Notes: generated by a model from the letters alone, not told the origin. Positions 1 to 9,155 are shown, numbered from the stretch's first letter. The stretch: DNA of 64,000 bases from Betaproteobacteria bacterium (GCA_016868295.1 VGHJ01000001.1:62001-126000), one strand, 5' to 3'. Numbers and translations are program-made.

Positions 1-1
1 C

Positions 2-334
2 GACAACGCCTCGATCTCGCTTTCCGGCGGCGAGCGGCGCCGCGTCGAGATCGCCCGTGCGCTCGCCACCAGCCCGCGCTTCATCCTGCTCGACGAGCCC
101 TTCGCCGGCGTCGACCCGATCGCCGTGCTCGACATCCAGAAGATCATCCGCTTCCTCAAGGAGCGCGGCATCGGCGTGCTCATCACCGACCACAACGTGC
201 GCGAGACCCTCGGCATCTGCGACCACGCCTACATCATCAACGAGGGCGAGGTGCTGGCGGCCGGCAAACCGGAGGAAATCGTCCATAATGAAAGCGTGCG
301 CAAGGTCTATCTGGGCGAGCATTTCCGCCTGTAG
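2..334 (+). CDS. lptB: LPS export ABC transporter ATP-binding protein LptB (5' truncated by window)
   Basis: This is the C-terminal 110 residues of the ATPase that powers LptBFGC extraction of lipopolysaccharide from the inner membrane. The visible part starts just before the ABC signature LSGGE. It then has Walker [10 protein letters not shown], the D-loop, and the switch histidine in ITDHNVRET. The C-terminal segment with [12 protein letters not shown] and YLGEHFRL is typical of LptB. Walker A lies upstream of the window. It is followed at 43 bp by rpoN, the usual proteobacterial order. The assignment rests on signature and neighbourhood; the start cannot be seen. Confidence 0.93.
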   Translation, partial: DNASISLSGGERRRVEIARALATSPRFILLDEPFAGVDPIAVLDIQKIIRFLKERGIGVLITDHNVRETLGICDHAYIINEGEVLAAGKPEEIVHNESVRKVYLGEHFRL

Positions 335-376
335 GGCTCCCACCAGCCTACGCCAGCAGAACCGCACTCTCGGCCG

Positions 377-1798
377 ATGAAACAGACCCTTCAGCTCAAG
401 CTCTCGCAGCACCTGGCGCTGACGCCGCAACTGCAGCAGTCGATCCGGCTGCTGCAGCTCTCGACGCTCGAGCTGAACCAGGAAATCGAGACCTTCCTGC
501 AGGACAACCCCCTGCTCGAGCGCGAGGACGAGCCGGCGCCGGAAGCGCCGGCCTATGCCGCCTCGGGCGATGCCCTGCAGACGCCCGCCGAATCGCTCGA
601 CGGCGCCCCGCCGGAGCCGAACTTCGGCGATGCCGTCCCGGCCGACTGGATCGGCGAAGGCGGCGCCTCCCCCTCGCGCGACGACCGCAACGACGACGAA
701 CCCTCCTTTGCCGAGATCCAGGCGGCTGCCACCTCCCTGCGCGACCACCTCGACGCCCAGTTGGCCATGATGCCGCTCTCCGAGTGCGACCGCAGCCTGG
801 TGCGCCTGCTCATCGAGGCGCTCGACGACGACGGTTATCTGGCGCAAAGCCTGGAAGAGCTGGCCGAAATGCTGCCGCCGGAACTGGAGGTCGACCTCGA
901 CGAGCTGCAGATCGCGCTCAAGCACCTGCAGAACTTCGATCCGCCCGGCATCGGCGCGCGCAACGCCTCGGAGTGCCTGGCGCTGCAGCTGGCCAACCTG
1001 CCCGCATCGCGCACGCGCGACCTGGCGCTGAAGATCGTGCGCAACCACCTCGACCAGCTCGCCGCGCGCGACTACGTGCGGCTGCGCAAGGCGGTGGCTT
1101 GCGGCGAGGAGGAACTGCGCGAGGCGCAGGCGCTGATCCGCTCGCTCAACCCGCGCCCCGGCGCGCAGTTCTCGCCGGCCGACACGCGCTACGTCGTGCC
1201 CGACGTCGTCGTGCGCAAGGTGCGCGGCCATTGGGTCGCCTCGCTCAACGCCGAGGCGATGCCGAAGCTGCGCATCAACCGCCTCTACGCCGACATCCTG
1301 CAGGGCCAGCGCGGTTCCGGCCTCGCCAGCCAGCTGCAGGAGGCGAAGTGGCTGATCAAGAACGTGCAGCAGCGCTTCGAGACCATCCAGCGCGTCTCGC
1401 AGGCCATCGTCGAGCGCCAGCGCCAGTTCTTCGAGCACGGCGAGGTGGCGATGCGGCCGCTCACGCTGCGCGAGATCGCCGACCAGCTCGGCCTGCACGA
1501 GTCGACCATCTCGCGCGTGACGACGCAGAAGTACATGGCCTCGCCGCGCGGCGTCTATGAACTGAAGTACTTCTTCGGCAGCCATGTCGCCACCGAGGCG
1601 GGCGGCGCCGCCTCCTCCACCGCCATCCGCGCGCTCATCAAGCAGCTGGTCGGCGCCGAGGACGGGAAGAAGCCGCTCTCCGACGCCCAGCTCGCCGAGA
1701 TCCTCGGCCAGCAGGGCATCGTCGTGGCGCGCCGCACCGTGGCAAAGTACCGCGAAGCCATGAACATCCCGCCGGTCAACCTGAGGAAGTCGATCTGA
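377..1798 (+). CDS. rpoN: RNA polymerase sigma-54 factor RpoN
   Basis: Alternative sigma factor that directs polymerase to GG-N10-GC (-24/-12) promoters, which need an activator ATPase such as NtrC. The 473 residues match the usual length. Region I is Gln/Leu-rich ([16 protein letters not shown], about 7-30). It is followed by an acidic linker (about 50-120), the core-binding region, a helix-turn-helix around 365-385 ([17 protein letters not shown]) and the RpoN box [10 protein letters not shown] near 450-459. It sits between lptB and hpf as in most proteobacteria. A matching promoter lies in this window ahead of torF-glnK-amtB (43664-43679), so a target is visible. Confidence 0.97.
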   Translation: MKQTLQLKLSQHLALTPQLQQSIRLLQLSTLELNQEIETFLQDNPLLEREDEPAPEAPAYAASGDALQTPAESLDGAPPEPNFGDAVPADWIGEGGASPSRDDRNDDEPSFAEIQAAATSLRDHLDAQLAMMPLSECDRSLVRLLIEALDDDGYLAQSLEELAEMLPPELEVDLDELQIALKHLQNFDPPGIGARNASECLALQLANLPASRTRDLALKIVRNHLDQLAARDYVRLRKAVACGEEELREAQALIRSLNPRPGAQFSPADTRYVVPDVVVRKVRGHWVASLNAEAMPKLRINRLYADILQGQRGSGLASQLQEAKWLIKNVQQRFETIQRVSQAIVERQRQFFEHGEVAMRPLTLREIADQLGLHESTISRVTTQKYMASPRGVYELKYFFGSHVATEAGGAASSTAIRALIKQLVGAEDGKKPLSDAQLAEILGQQGIVVARRTVAKYREAMNIPPVNLRKSI

Positions 1799-1821
1799 GC
1801 GGCCGTTAACCCTTTCACACA

Positions 1822-1848
1822 GGGCTCCTGCTCACCGCGACGGAGCCC
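1822..1848 (+). other. Hairpin in rpoN-hpf gap
   Basis: A perfect 7-bp inverted repeat (GGGCTCC / GGAGCCC) with a 13-nt loop lies between rpoN and hpf. It has no T-run, so it is not a classic terminator. It may modulate read-through or mRNA stability. Low certainty. Confidence 0.3.
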
Positions 1849-1868
1849 GCCCTAGCCAAGGAGCCAAC

Positions 1869-2189
1869 ATGAACATGAACATCAGCGGGCATCACCTCGA
1901 AGTCACGCCGGCCATCCGCGATTACGTGCAGGCGAAGCTGGAGCGGGTCCTCCGGCACTTCGACCACGTCACCGCCGTGCATGTCATCCTCTCGGTGGAG
2001 AAGCTGCGGCAGAAGGCGGAGGTGACGGTGCACGTGCGCGGCAAGGACATCTTCGTCGAGGCGCAGGACGAGAACCTCTACGCCAGCATCGACGCCCTGG
2101 CCGACAAGCTCGACCGCCAGGTGCTCAAGCACAAGGAAAAGAAGAAGGAGCACGCCCACGAGGCGCTCAAGCACCAGGCCACGGAATAG
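1869..2189 (+). CDS. hpf: Ribosome hibernation promoting factor (short HPF)
   Basis: Binds the decoding site of the small subunit and promotes inactive 100S ribosome dimers under slow growth. The 106 residues match the short HPF/YhbH class and lack the long-form dimerisation domain. The beta-alpha fold is recognisable from MNISGHHLEVTPAIRDYV at the start to the VEAQDENLYASIDALADKLDRQ segment. The tail is basic (KHKEKKKE). An AAGGAGCC Shine-Dalgarno precedes the ATG. A position between rpoN and ptsN is the standard context. Confidence 0.95.
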   Translation: MNMNISGHHLEVTPAIRDYVQAKLERVLRHFDHVTAVHVILSVEKLRQKAEVTVHVRGKDIFVEAQDENLYASIDALADKLDRQVLKHKEKKKEHAHEALKHQATE

Positions 2190-2216
2190 GCCTCGCAGCC
2201 GGGGGGGCTTTCCCGG

Positions 2217-2222
2217 TATAAT
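2217..2222 (+). promoter_or_regulatory. Candidate -10 element (TATAAT) upstream of ptsN
   Basis: A perfect TATAAT lies 86 bp before ptsN in the hpf-ptsN gap. No good -35 hexamer is seen 17 bp upstream. It may give ptsN-hprK its own promoter in addition to read-through from hpf. This is based on one hexamer only. Confidence 0.35.
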
Positions 2223-2307
2223 GCGCCCCCTACCCGGGAACGCCTGCCACGACCCCATTTAACGCCGCTTCCCGCGCAAGCCCGAAGCCAACCGCGGCCG
2301 CACCGCC

Positions 2308-2793
2308 ATGAACCTCATCGCCAAACTTCTTTCCCCTGACAACATCCAGGCCAGCCTCGATGCGAGCAGCAAGAAACGCGTCTTCGAGCAGGCCGGCCTG
2401 GTGTTCGAAAACAACCAGGGCATCGGCCGCAGCACGGTGTTCGACAGCCTCTTCGCCCGCGAGAAGCTCGGCTCGACCGGGCTCGGCCAGGGCGTCGCCA
2501 TCCCGCACGGCCGCATCAAGGGCCTGAAGGAGGCGGTCGGCGCCTTCCTGCGCCTCGCCGCGCCGGTGCAGTTCGACGCGCCCGACGGCAAGCCGGTCAG
2601 CCTGCTCTTCGTGCTGCTGGTGCCCGAACAGGCCACCGAACAGCACCTGCAGATCCTCTCCGAACTGGCGCAGATGTTCTCCGACCGCGCCTTCAGAGAG
2701 CAGCTCGCCGCAGCGCCCGATGCGGCGGCCATTCACGCCCTGTTCACCGGCTGGCAGGCCCATGCGGCAAGCGAGCGTCGCGCAGCTGTTTGA
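2308..2793 (+). CDS. ptsN: PTS IIA-like nitrogen-regulatory protein PtsN (EIIA-Ntr)
   Basis: Terminal phospho-acceptor of the nitrogen-related PTS. Its phosphorylation state controls other proteins rather than sugar import. The 161-residue EIIA-fructose/mannitol fold carries the phosphorylated histidine at about residue 67 within [11 protein letters not shown]. The 3' end overlaps hprK by 32 bp, implying translational coupling. Partner EI and HPr genes are at 55.5-57.5 kb. The ATG is preceded by only a weak ribosome-binding site. Confidence 0.95.
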   Translation: MNLIAKLLSPDNIQASLDASSKKRVFEQAGLVFENNQGIGRSTVFDSLFAREKLGSTGLGQGVAIPHGRIKGLKEAVGAFLRLAAPVQFDAPDGKPVSLLFVLLVPEQATEQHLQILSELAQMFSDRAFREQLAAAPDAAAIHALFTGWQAHAASERRAAV

Positions 2794-3706
2794 GCACCAC
2801 CGCGAGCGCCTGCAGCTGCTGCGGGTGGGCGGCAACCTCGACGCGCAGATCTCGGTCAACCGCGACAACGCCTCGCCGGCCGACCTCGTCGGCCACCTCA
2901 ACCTGATCCACCCCGACCGCATCCAGGTCATCGGCGCACCCGAGATCGACTGGGCAGCTCAGCAGCACGCGGTGCGCGTCTCGCGCCACATGGAGGAGAT
3001 CATCGCCGCCCACCCGCCGGCCTTCATCGTCGCCGACGGCTGCCCGATCCCCGCCCCGGTGCGCGAGGCCTGCGAGAAATCCGACACGGCCCTCTTCTCC
3101 ACGCCGGAGTCGGCCGCCGCGGTCATCGACCTGCTGCGCATCTGGCTGTCGCGCCAGCTGGCCGAGACCATCGAGCTGCATGCCGTCATGATGGACGTAC
3201 TCGGCATGGGCGTGCTCATCACGGGCGACTCCGGCGTCGGCAAGAGCGAACTGGCGCTCGAACTCATCTCGCGCGGCCACGGCCTCGTCGCCGACGACAT
3301 CGTCGAGATCGCCCGCGTCGCGCCCAACACGCTGGAGGCGCGCTGCCCGCCCATGCTGCGCGACTTCCTCGAGGTGCGCGGCCTCGGCGTGCTCAACATC
3401 CGCACCGTGTTCGGCGAAACGGCCTGCCGGCGCAAGATGCCCCTCAAGCTGGCGGTCAACCTGATCCGGCCGCAAAAGGGCGTGGTGGATATAGACCGAC
3501 TGCCGCTCGGCGCGGAGACGCAGGACATCCTCGGCATTCCGGTGCGCAAGGTGAACATCCCGGTCGCCGCCGGCCGCAACCTCGCCGTCCTGCTCGAGGC
3601 CGCCGTGCGCTCGACCATCCTGCTGCTGCGCGGCATCGACAGCACGCAGGAATTCGTCGAGCGCCACAAGCAGGCCATGGACGGCGCCGACGGCGCTGTC
3701 AACTAA
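2762..3706 (+). CDS. hprK: HPr kinase/phosphorylase
   Basis: Bifunctional enzyme that phosphorylates Ser46 of HPr and reverses the reaction by phosphorolysis. I chose the ATG inside ptsN ([13 protein letters not shown]), giving 314 residues, the usual size; an earlier in-frame ATG would add 14 residues unlike the family. The conserved His is near 140 (ELHAVMMD). The P-loop GDSGVGKS spans about 155-162. The family motif [15 protein letters not shown] lies near 205, with a C-terminal helix that includes [14 protein letters not shown]. The HPr at 55519-55788 retains Ser46, so a substrate exists. Confidence 0.95.
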   Translation: MRQASVAQLFEHHRERLQLLRVGGNLDAQISVNRDNASPADLVGHLNLIHPDRIQVIGAPEIDWAAQQHAVRVSRHMEEIIAAHPPAFIVADGCPIPAPVREACEKSDTALFSTPESAAAVIDLLRIWLSRQLAETIELHAVMMDVLGMGVLITGDSGVGKSELALELISRGHGLVADDIVEIARVAPNTLEARCPPMLRDFLEVRGLGVLNIRTVFGETACRRKMPLKLAVNLIRPQKGVVDIDRLPLGAETQDILGIPVRKVNIPVAAGRNLAVLLEAAVRSTILLLRGIDSTQEFVERHKQAMDGADGAVN

Positions 3707-3766
3707 GCCGCCGCCGGCGTTCTTCTCCCTGCGGCCCTTCCCCGCACACACTCTAGGAGAAAACGA

Positions 3767-4150
3767 ATGCACAAACTGATTCTGGCCGCCGCGCTGTCCC
3801 TCTTCGCGGCACAGGCCGCCCTGGCGCAGGCGCCCGCGGCATCCGCCGCCCCTGCCGCCCCTGCCGCCACCGAGAAGAAGGCGCCTTCCGAGAAGCAGGT
3901 CAGGCAGCAGGAGCGCATGAAGGCCTGCAACGAGAAGGCGGCCGACAAGAAGGGCGACGAGCGCAAGGCCTTCATGAGCGAGTGCCTGAAGGACAAGCAG
4001 GGCGCCCAGCAGGACAGGATGAAGAGTTGCAACAAGGAGGCCGGCGACAAGAAGCTCAAGAGCGACGAGCGCAAGACCTTCATGAGCGAGTGCCTCAAGG
4101 CCGACAAGCCGGCCGAAGCCAAGCCCGCCGCCGCGCCCGTCAAGAAGTAA
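3767..4150 (+). CDS. psiF: PsiF-repeat exported protein
   Basis: Small secreted protein of 127 residues. It has a signal peptide (residues 1-20, cleavage after AALA) and an Ala/Pro linker. Two PsiF repeats follow, centred on RMKACNEKA and RMKSCNKEA, each ending FMSECLK with paired cysteines. E. coli PsiF is phosphate-starvation inducible, but the biochemical function of the family is unknown. A GGAGAAAAC ribosome-binding site precedes the ATG and a strong terminator follows. No Pho box was recognised here, so phosphate control is not shown. Confidence 0.8.
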   Translation: MHKLILAAALSLFAAQAALAQAPAASAAPAAPAATEKKAPSEKQVRQQERMKACNEKAADKKGDERKAFMSECLKDKQGAQQDRMKSCNKEAGDKKLKSDERKTFMSECLKADKPAEAKPAAAPVKK

Positions 4151-4167
4151 GCCGCAATAGCTGTCGT

Positions 4168-4213
4168 CCCCCCGTACCGCCGCTTGCCGCGGTTGTACGG
4201 GGGCCTGCTTTTT
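4168..4213 (+). terminator. Rho-independent terminator after psiF
   Basis: A stem of CCCCCGTAC paired with GTACGGGGG, extended inward by CGC/GCG, is followed by CCTGCTTTTT. It ends psiF transcription before the next secreted-protein gene. Confidence 0.8.
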
Positions 4214-4255
4214 GCCACAATCATTCCCCTTGCATTGCGCTTCCAAAGGCTGCCC

Positions 4256-4915
4256 ATGCGCCGTGTCCGACTCGCGCTCGCCGTACCGTACGCACTGACT
4301 TTTCTCCTGGCCGGCGGCAGCGCCCAGGCCTTCAAGTTCTCCGAGGAGGAGGAAAAGTCCAGACAGGAGGACCAGGCGCGCGGCCAGCGCATCGGCCAGC
4401 TGGTCTCCGCCCCCTGCAAGAAGCAGCTGAAGAACCAGAAGATCATGCTGGTCATCGCGGAGCGCACCTCGAACGGCTTCAACACGACGCAGAGCCGCTA
4501 CGGCCCGCACTTCCAGGCCATCAACCACCGCCTGCGCGCGCTCGGCCTGAAGACCTACACGCAGGAGGAGATCCGCGCGCAGATCGCCCAGGCCGAGATC
4601 GAGGCGCACTTCCGCAACGACCCGGACGCCGCCATCGCCGCCTCGAAGAAGCTCGGCGCCAACTTCATCCTGCGCGGCCTCATCACCACCCAGACCGGCA
4701 TCAATCCGGTGCTGAAGATCAACGAGGTCGCCGTGCACATGGGCTTCACCCTGGTCTCGGCGGGCGGCAGGACGATTTCCAACGTCACGGCCAGGGCCGA
4801 TTCCTATTCCGGCACCGACACGCTCGGCATGGCGCTCACCCTGGTGAACGAGCAGGCCGACGAGGCGGTGGCCCGGCTCTACAACGACTATTGCCGCAGC
4901 GCCGGCGCGAAATGA
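4256..4915 (+). CDS. Exported protein of unknown function, operon partner of CsgG-like protein
   Basis: The chosen start (MRRVRLALAV) gives 219 residues with a signal peptide ending near SAQA. The mature part has a charged helix (EEEEKSRQEDQARGQR). An alpha/beta domain follows, with KIMLVIAERTSNGFN, a Gly-Leu-Lys-Thr-Tyr turn and GANFILRGLITTQ. That layout resembles CsgG/FlgT-type domains that sense or assemble in the periplasm; this is a fold-level guess, not a family match. It lies 13 bp before the CsgG-like gene and upstream of a membrane Ser/Thr kinase. One copy of the 24-bp dispersed motif encodes part of its signal peptide (ALTF). Confidence 0.65.
   Translation: MRRVRLALAVPYALTFLLAGGSAQAFKFSEEEEKSRQEDQARGQRIGQLVSAPCKKQLKNQKIMLVIAERTSNGFNTTQSRYGPHFQAINHRLRALGLKTYTQEEIRAQIAQAEIEAHFRNDPDAAIAASKKLGANFILRGLITTQTGINPVLKINEVAVHMGFTLVSAGGRTISNVTARADSYSGTDTLGMALTLVNEQADEAVARLYNDYCRSAGAK
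4280..4303 (-). repeat. Dispersed 24-bp motif, copy 1
   Basis: Minus-orientation copy: AAAAGTCAGT, then the GTACGGC end. It lies in the signal-peptide codons of the secreted protein at 4256, read as ...ALTF. Confidence 0.8.
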
Positions 4916-4928
4916 ACTGGAGAAGAAG

Positions 4929-5726
4929 ATGAACCGACCGAACCGCACGCTGTCCCTCGCCTTCGTCCTGCTGTCGGGCGCGGCCGCCGCCCAGCCCACC
5001 TTCGAGAGCCCCTCGCCGACGCAGGGCAGCAGCACCTCGCAGAAGGCCAACGAAATGGCCGACAAGGGCATGTACAAGCCGGTCGAGTACGTGAATGCCG
5101 CCAAGCCCGGCCCGGCCATCATCGTCATCCCGGGCGAGGTGAAGAGCAACAACGCCAACTTCGCGCAGAAGTTCGGTCCCAACAACATCGCCGACTTCGC
5201 CGAACTGGAGCTGACCAAGGCCAACTTCAAGGTGCTGGAGCGCTCCAGCCTCGGCCACCTGCTGCAGGAGTTCCAGCTCGCCTACAACCTGGGCGACCCG
5301 CAGACGGCGCACAAATACCTGCAGAAGGGCAAGCTGAAGACGACGAAGTGGGTGATGAAGTTCGACATCCTCAAGGCCGAGCAGGTGGCGCAGGCGCAGG
5401 AAGGCTTCAGCGGGCGCCCGATCGGCGCGCTGATCGGCATCTTCGGCGGCGGCCGCGGCGGCGCCGCCGGCGATGTCGTCGTCAGCTCGGTGGACACGCG
5501 CGAGTCGACCGGCGTCTGGATCATCGGCATGCGCTGGAAGATCATCGACGCCAACACCACCGAGCAGGTGGCACAGGGCTACACCGAGGAGAAGATGGAA
5601 CTCGGCGCCAAGTCGACCTCGGTGCTCGGCTTCTCCGGCGGCCAGGCCGGCGGCCTGACCCTCGACGGCATGGTGCAGCGCCTGGTGCAGAAGAACGTCT
5701 GGGAAATCGACTCGAAGCATAAATAA
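4929..5726 (+). CDS. CsgG/HfaB-family curli-type secretion protein
   Basis: Protein of 265 residues with an N-terminal signal (cleavage near AAAA) and a Ser/Thr/Pro/Gln-rich linker. A CsgG-like body follows, with PAIIVIPGEVKSNN, the ELTKANFKVLERSSLGHLLQE segment, the Gly-rich FGGGRGGAAG stretch and a DANTTEQVAQGYTEEKM strand region. CsgG proteins form outer-membrane export pores or bind lipoproteins. No lipobox cysteine follows the signal here and no curli subunit genes are nearby. The product is therefore CsgG-like rather than CsgG. It is probably co-transcribed with the gene at 4256 and lies just upstream of the kinase. Confidence 0.72.
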   Translation: MNRPNRTLSLAFVLLSGAAAAQPTFESPSPTQGSSTSQKANEMADKGMYKPVEYVNAAKPGPAIIVIPGEVKSNNANFAQKFGPNNIADFAELELTKANFKVLERSSLGHLLQEFQLAYNLGDPQTAHKYLQKGKLKTTKWVMKFDILKAEQVAQAQEGFSGRPIGALIGIFGGGRGGAAGDVVVSSVDTRESTGVWIIGMRWKIIDANTTEQVAQGYTEEKMELGAKSTSVLGFSGGQAGGLTLDGMVQRLVQKNVWEIDSKHK

Positions 5727-5850
5727 CCTTCCCCCCCGCCCCCCTTCCCGAGGAAGGGGGTGACGGTGGTTCGCGTGGCGCGCAAGCGCGCCCCGTTGGG
5801 GCAAATGACAACCCACCCCCCATCCCCCGCCCCGAGGGCGGGGGCGACTA
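5727..5850. repeat. REP-like intergenic repeat cluster (C-tract/G-tract hairpins)
   Basis: This 124-bp cluster fills most of the gap before the kinase gene. It holds three hairpins: CCCCCTTCC/GGAAGGGGG, a GCGCG palindrome, and CCCCCGCCC/GGGCGGGGG at 5824-5844. The last hairpin, with its leading ACCCACCCCC (from 5811), recurs with about three mismatches at 39811-39847. Confidence 0.7.
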
Positions 5851-5869
5851 GAATGAGGGAGCAGCCGTC

Positions 5870-8176
5870 ATGACTGAACTGAAGAAGCTCGGCAAGTACG
5901 AGATCCGGGGAGAGCTCGGACAGGGCGCCATGGGCATCGTCTACGACGGCTTCGACCCGATGATCGGCCGCCGCGTCGCGCTGAAGACCGTGCGCCGCGA
6001 CCAGCTCGACCGCGCCGAGGTCGAGGAGATTCTCGCCCGCTTCAAGCGCGAGGCGCAGGCCGCCGGCCGCCTCAGCCACCCCAACATCGTCTCGATCTAC
6101 GAATACGGCGAAGATGCGGGCACCGCCTTCATCGCCATGGAATTCATCGAGGGGCGCGAGCTGCGCGACCATTTCGACGCCAACGAGCGCTTTCCGATGG
6201 CGGAGATCGTGCGCATCATGGGCCAGCTGCTCGACGCACTCGATTTCTCGCACAAGAACGGCGTCGTGCATCGCGACATCAAGCCGGCCAACATCATCCT
6301 GCTCAAGGACGGCACGGTGAAGGTGGCCGACTTCGGCATCGCGCGCGTCGAGTCGTCCAACCTGACCCAGGCCGGCTCGGTGCTGGGCACGCCGAGCTAC
6401 ATGTCGCCCGAGCAGTTCATGGGGCAGACCGTCGACGGCCGCTCCGACCTCTTCTCGGCCGGGGTCATCCTCTACCAGTTCCTCACCGGCGAGAAGCCGT
6501 TCACCGGCGCGCTCACCACCATCATGCACAAAGTGCTGAAGGAGGAACCGCCGGCGCCCTCGGCGCTCAACGTGCAGGTGCCGCGCCCCTTCGACGCGCT
6601 GATCCGCAAGGCGCTGGCCAAGCGCCCCGACGAGCGCTTCCAGAACGGGCGCGAGTTCGCCATCGCCCTGAAGATGGCGGCGGCGGGCCAAGCCCTGCCC
6701 GGCGACGGCGAGGCCACGCTGGTAAGCGCGGCGGAGCAGACCCTCGCCGTCGAGAAAACCCTGGCGATGCCGAGGCCGGCGGCTGCCCCTGCGCCTGCCC
6801 CCCCGGCGGCGGCCGCGCCGGCCCCGGCGAAAAAATCCGGCCTGGCCCTGGCGCTCGCCGGCGGCCTCGCCGTCATCGGGCTGGGTGCCGCCGCCTACGT
6901 CTTCATGGGCAAGGGCGGCGCGCCGCAACCGGCGGCCACGCCCCAGGCGACCGCCCCCGCGGCGCCGGCCGGCGCGGTGCCGGGCGCCGATACCAGCATC
7001 ATCGCCATCAGCGCCCTCGGTCTGGCCGACCCGTCCGACCCGCGCTATGCCCAGGACAAGGGCCTGCTCAACGCCGACCTGCGCGAGGACGCCAGGCGCC
7101 AGCTCGTCGAGAAGGCCCTCGCCCTCTACGTCGAGCCGGGCTCGCTCAGCAAGCACTACACGCTGGTGCGCGACAAGCTGCTTTCGCGCAGCGGCGAATT
7201 CATCCAGACGGTGCTGGAGGAGGAGCCGCCGCACCTCGGCAAGGACGGCCTCATGTCACTCGCCACGCGCGCCACGGTGAGGGTGCGCGACGTGCAGAAA
7301 TCGCTCAACCAGGTGTCGCGCGAGGAGCGCGTCGATTTCATCCGCAACAACGGCGACCCGAAGATCTCGGTGGCGATCACCGCCAAGAGCGCCGAGTCCG
7401 ATCCGGCCGCCCCGGCGCAGCGCTCGCCGCTGGCGGAAAACCTGCTCAAGGAGCGCATCCAGTCCTTCGGCTTCCGCGTCTGGAACGACGACATGGCGAA
7501 GGACGGCAAGGGCGGCGCCGATTTCGCCGTCACCGGCGAGGCGAAGTTCAGGAAACTCTCGGCCAAACTCGCCGCCTCCGGCATCACGGTGGAGAAGTTC
7601 GTCCTCACCTCGTGGACGGTGAAGGCCACCGACAAGAGGAGCGGCGAGGAGATCTACTACAACACGCAGACCCCGGAAAAGACGAGCTGGGCGACGGAGG
7701 ACGAGGCACTGCGCGACGTCGGCAAGCTGATCGGCGAGGAGTTCTCCAAGGGCTTCTTCCTGCAGCACTTCCATTTCAGCGGCCGGAAGGTGCGCCTCAA
7801 GCTGCAGGGCCTGCCGAACAAGGACACTGCCCAACTGCTGCTGCGCGAGCTGAACGGCCTGCGCAACGTCCTCTCGGCCGGCCTGTCGGGAAGCGACACC
7901 TTCGACCTGCTGCTCTCCGGCGGCGTGGCCAACACGGTGGAGCTGGTGCAAAGCGCCGTCCTCAAGCCGCTCAACCACAAGCTCGGCAAGCAATGCCTGA
8001 ACGCCGGCACGGCAGGCGAGAGTGAAGTCGCGGTGACGCTGGAGCCGGGCTGCCGCGAGGCCGCCGTCCTCTCGCGCCTCGACACCCTGCCGCCGGCGGC
8101 GCTGATCGAGGCGCCAGCCCCGCGGCGCGAGGCGGTGGTGAAGAACCCCGACACGCTGAAGAAACTCAGCATATGA
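5870..8176 (+). CDS. Transmembrane serine/threonine protein kinase with large extracytoplasmic domain
   Basis: Eukaryotic-like (Hanks-type) kinase of 768 residues. The kinase domain (about 8-275) is complete: Gly-loop GQGAMGIV, invariant Lys39 (VALK), catalytic HRDIKPAN with Asp near 136, DFG, and the activation segment with GTPSYMSPEQ. An Ala/Pro linker leads to one membrane segment at about 323-347 (LALALAGGLAVIGLGAAAYVF). The remaining 420 residues would then be periplasmic, which is unusual in size. They contain KISVAITAKS and GGADFAVTGEAKF regions reminiscent of CsgG/FlgT-like sensors (inference). Upstream lie two exported proteins, one CsgG-like. Downstream and convergent is an FHA protein that could read its phospho-threonines. 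Confidence 0.9.
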   Translation: MTELKKLGKYEIRGELGQGAMGIVYDGFDPMIGRRVALKTVRRDQLDRAEVEEILARFKREAQAAGRLSHPNIVSIYEYGEDAGTAFIAMEFIEGRELRDHFDANERFPMAEIVRIMGQLLDALDFSHKNGVVHRDIKPANIILLKDGTVKVADFGIARVESSNLTQAGSVLGTPSYMSPEQFMGQTVDGRSDLFSAGVILYQFLTGEKPFTGALTTIMHKVLKEEPPAPSALNVQVPRPFDALIRKALAKRPDERFQNGREFAIALKMAAAGQALPGDGEATLVSAAEQTLAVEKTLAMPRPAAAPAPAPPAAAAPAPAKKSGLALALAGGLAVIGLGAAAYVFMGKGGAPQPAATPQATAPAAPAGAVPGADTSIIAISALGLADPSDPRYAQDKGLLNADLREDARRQLVEKALALYVEPGSLSKHYTLVRDKLLSRSGEFIQTVLEEEPPHLGKDGLMSLATRATVRVRDVQKSLNQVSREERVDFIRNNGDPKISVAITAKSAESDPAAPAQRSPLAENLLKERIQSFGFRVWNDDMAKDGKGGADFAVTGEAKFRKLSAKLAASGITVEKFVLTSWTVKATDKRSGEEIYYNTQTPEKTSWATEDEALRDVGKLIGEEFSKGFFLQHFHFSGRKVRLKLQGLPNKDTAQLLLRELNGLRNVLSAGLSGSDTFDLLLSGGVANTVELVQSAVLKPLNHKLGKQCLNAGTAGESEVAVTLEPGCREAAVLSRLDTLPPAALIEAPAPRREAVVKNPDTLKKLSI

Positions 8177-8209
8177 AAAAGAAGGCCCCGGTCCGGGGCC
8201 TTCTTTTTT
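8177..8209. terminator. Bidirectional terminator between kinase and cyclase-FHA genes
   Basis: A stem of GAAGGCCCCGG with CCGGGGCCTTC is flanked by an A-run on the left and a T-run on the right. It can stop transcription of both convergent genes. Confidence 0.85.
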
Positions 8210-8225
8210 CCGTCCGGCCAGGTCT

Positions 8226-9113
8226 TCAACCGACCTTGAACTCGACCACCTCGCTGTTCTCGTCGAGGGCATGGCCGAAGCTGATGACGCCCTTGTTGCG
8301 CAGGATCACCTCCTCGCGCTTGAGCGCGAATTCCGCCTCGCCATCGAAGGTGACGTAGGTGCCGTTGGTGCTCTGGTCGATGAGCACGAATTTGTCGCGG
8401 CGCCGCTCGATGCGCGCATGGGTGCGCGAGGCGCGGCGGTCGGTGATGATGATGTCGCTGGCTGCGTCGCGCCCGAGCGAGAACATGCCGTGGCCGGCAT
8501 CGAGCACCTTTTCCTCGCCGCCGTGGCGAAGGACCATGCGCGCGACGGCAGGCGCGGCGGCGATGCTGGCCGACTTCATGGTCAGGTCATCCGATTCCTG
8601 CCAGATCACCTCGCATACCCGCACGTCCTCGGCCTTGCCCTTCACCGCCAGCGCGTCGATCTCGCGCGTCGACTGCTGCAGCAGCACCGGCAGGACATTG
8701 ACCGTGTCGCGCGTGATGATGATCTGGCCGGCCTTGGCGAGACCCGCCATGCGCGCAGCGGTGTTCACCGTGTCGCCGAAGACATCCTTCGCCTCCTCGA
8801 TCGCAGGCCCGAAGTGGAAGCCGACGCGGATGCCGAGCTTGATGCCGCACACCGGCGGCAGGTCGTCCACGCGCTGCTGCATGGAGCAGGCCGCGTCCAT
8901 GCCGGCTTCCGCGCTGTCGAACACCGCCATCACCTCGTCGCCGATGGTCTTGATGACGCGGCCCTTGAACTGCTCGGTGGCGCGCGTCATGCGATTGAGG
9001 CAGCGCTCGACGGCATGCAGGGCCTCCTTGTCGCCCAACTTCTCGTAGAGGCGGGTGCTGCCGGACACGTCGGCGAACAGTACGCAAAGATTGCGTTCGG
9101 CTTTGGTGCTCAT
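8226..9113 (-). CDS. Class III adenylate/guanylate cyclase with C-terminal FHA domain
   Basis: Protein of 295 residues. The cyclase domain (about 8-185) retains metal-binding Asp in LFADVSGST, GDEVMAVF with the preceding Lys (IKTIGDE), and VNTAARMAG supplying the Asn/Arg of the transition-state site, so it looks active. The FHA domain (about 205-290) has GRDAASDIIITDRRASRTHA and DQSTNGTYV, the phospho-threonine pocket. There is no membrane segment. It converges on the Ser/Thr kinase, suggesting that FHA binding to the phosphorylated kinase or its substrates controls cyclic-nucleotide synthesis (inference). Nucleotide specificity was not determined. Confidence 0.9.
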   Translation of the reverse strand: MSTKAERNLCVLFADVSGSTRLYEKLGDKEALHAVERCLNRMTRATEQFKGRVIKTIGDEVMAVFDSAEAGMDAACSMQQRVDDLPPVCGIKLGIRVGFHFGPAIEEAKDVFGDTVNTAARMAGLAKAGQIIITRDTVNVLPVLLQQSTREIDALAVKGKAEDVRVCEVIWQESDDLTMKSASIAAAPAVARMVLRHGGEEKVLDAGHGMFSLGRDAASDIIITDRRASRTHARIERRRDKFVLIDQSTNGTYVTFDGEAEFALKREEVILRNKGVISFGHALDENSEVVEFKVG

Positions 9114-9155
9114 GCGAAGCGATGTGATTGCTGGATTCCTGAATGGGGAATCATA

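Noticed and set aside
2744-5230. Very long open frame on the minus strand (828 codons)
   Set aside because: It runs antisense to hprK, psiF and the exported-protein gene. Its translation is low-complexity Ala/Arg/Gly/Leu/Val, typical of GC-rich shadow frames.
4929-5726. Curli system
   Set aside because: Only the CsgG-like protein is present; no csgA, B, E or F-like genes occur nearby.
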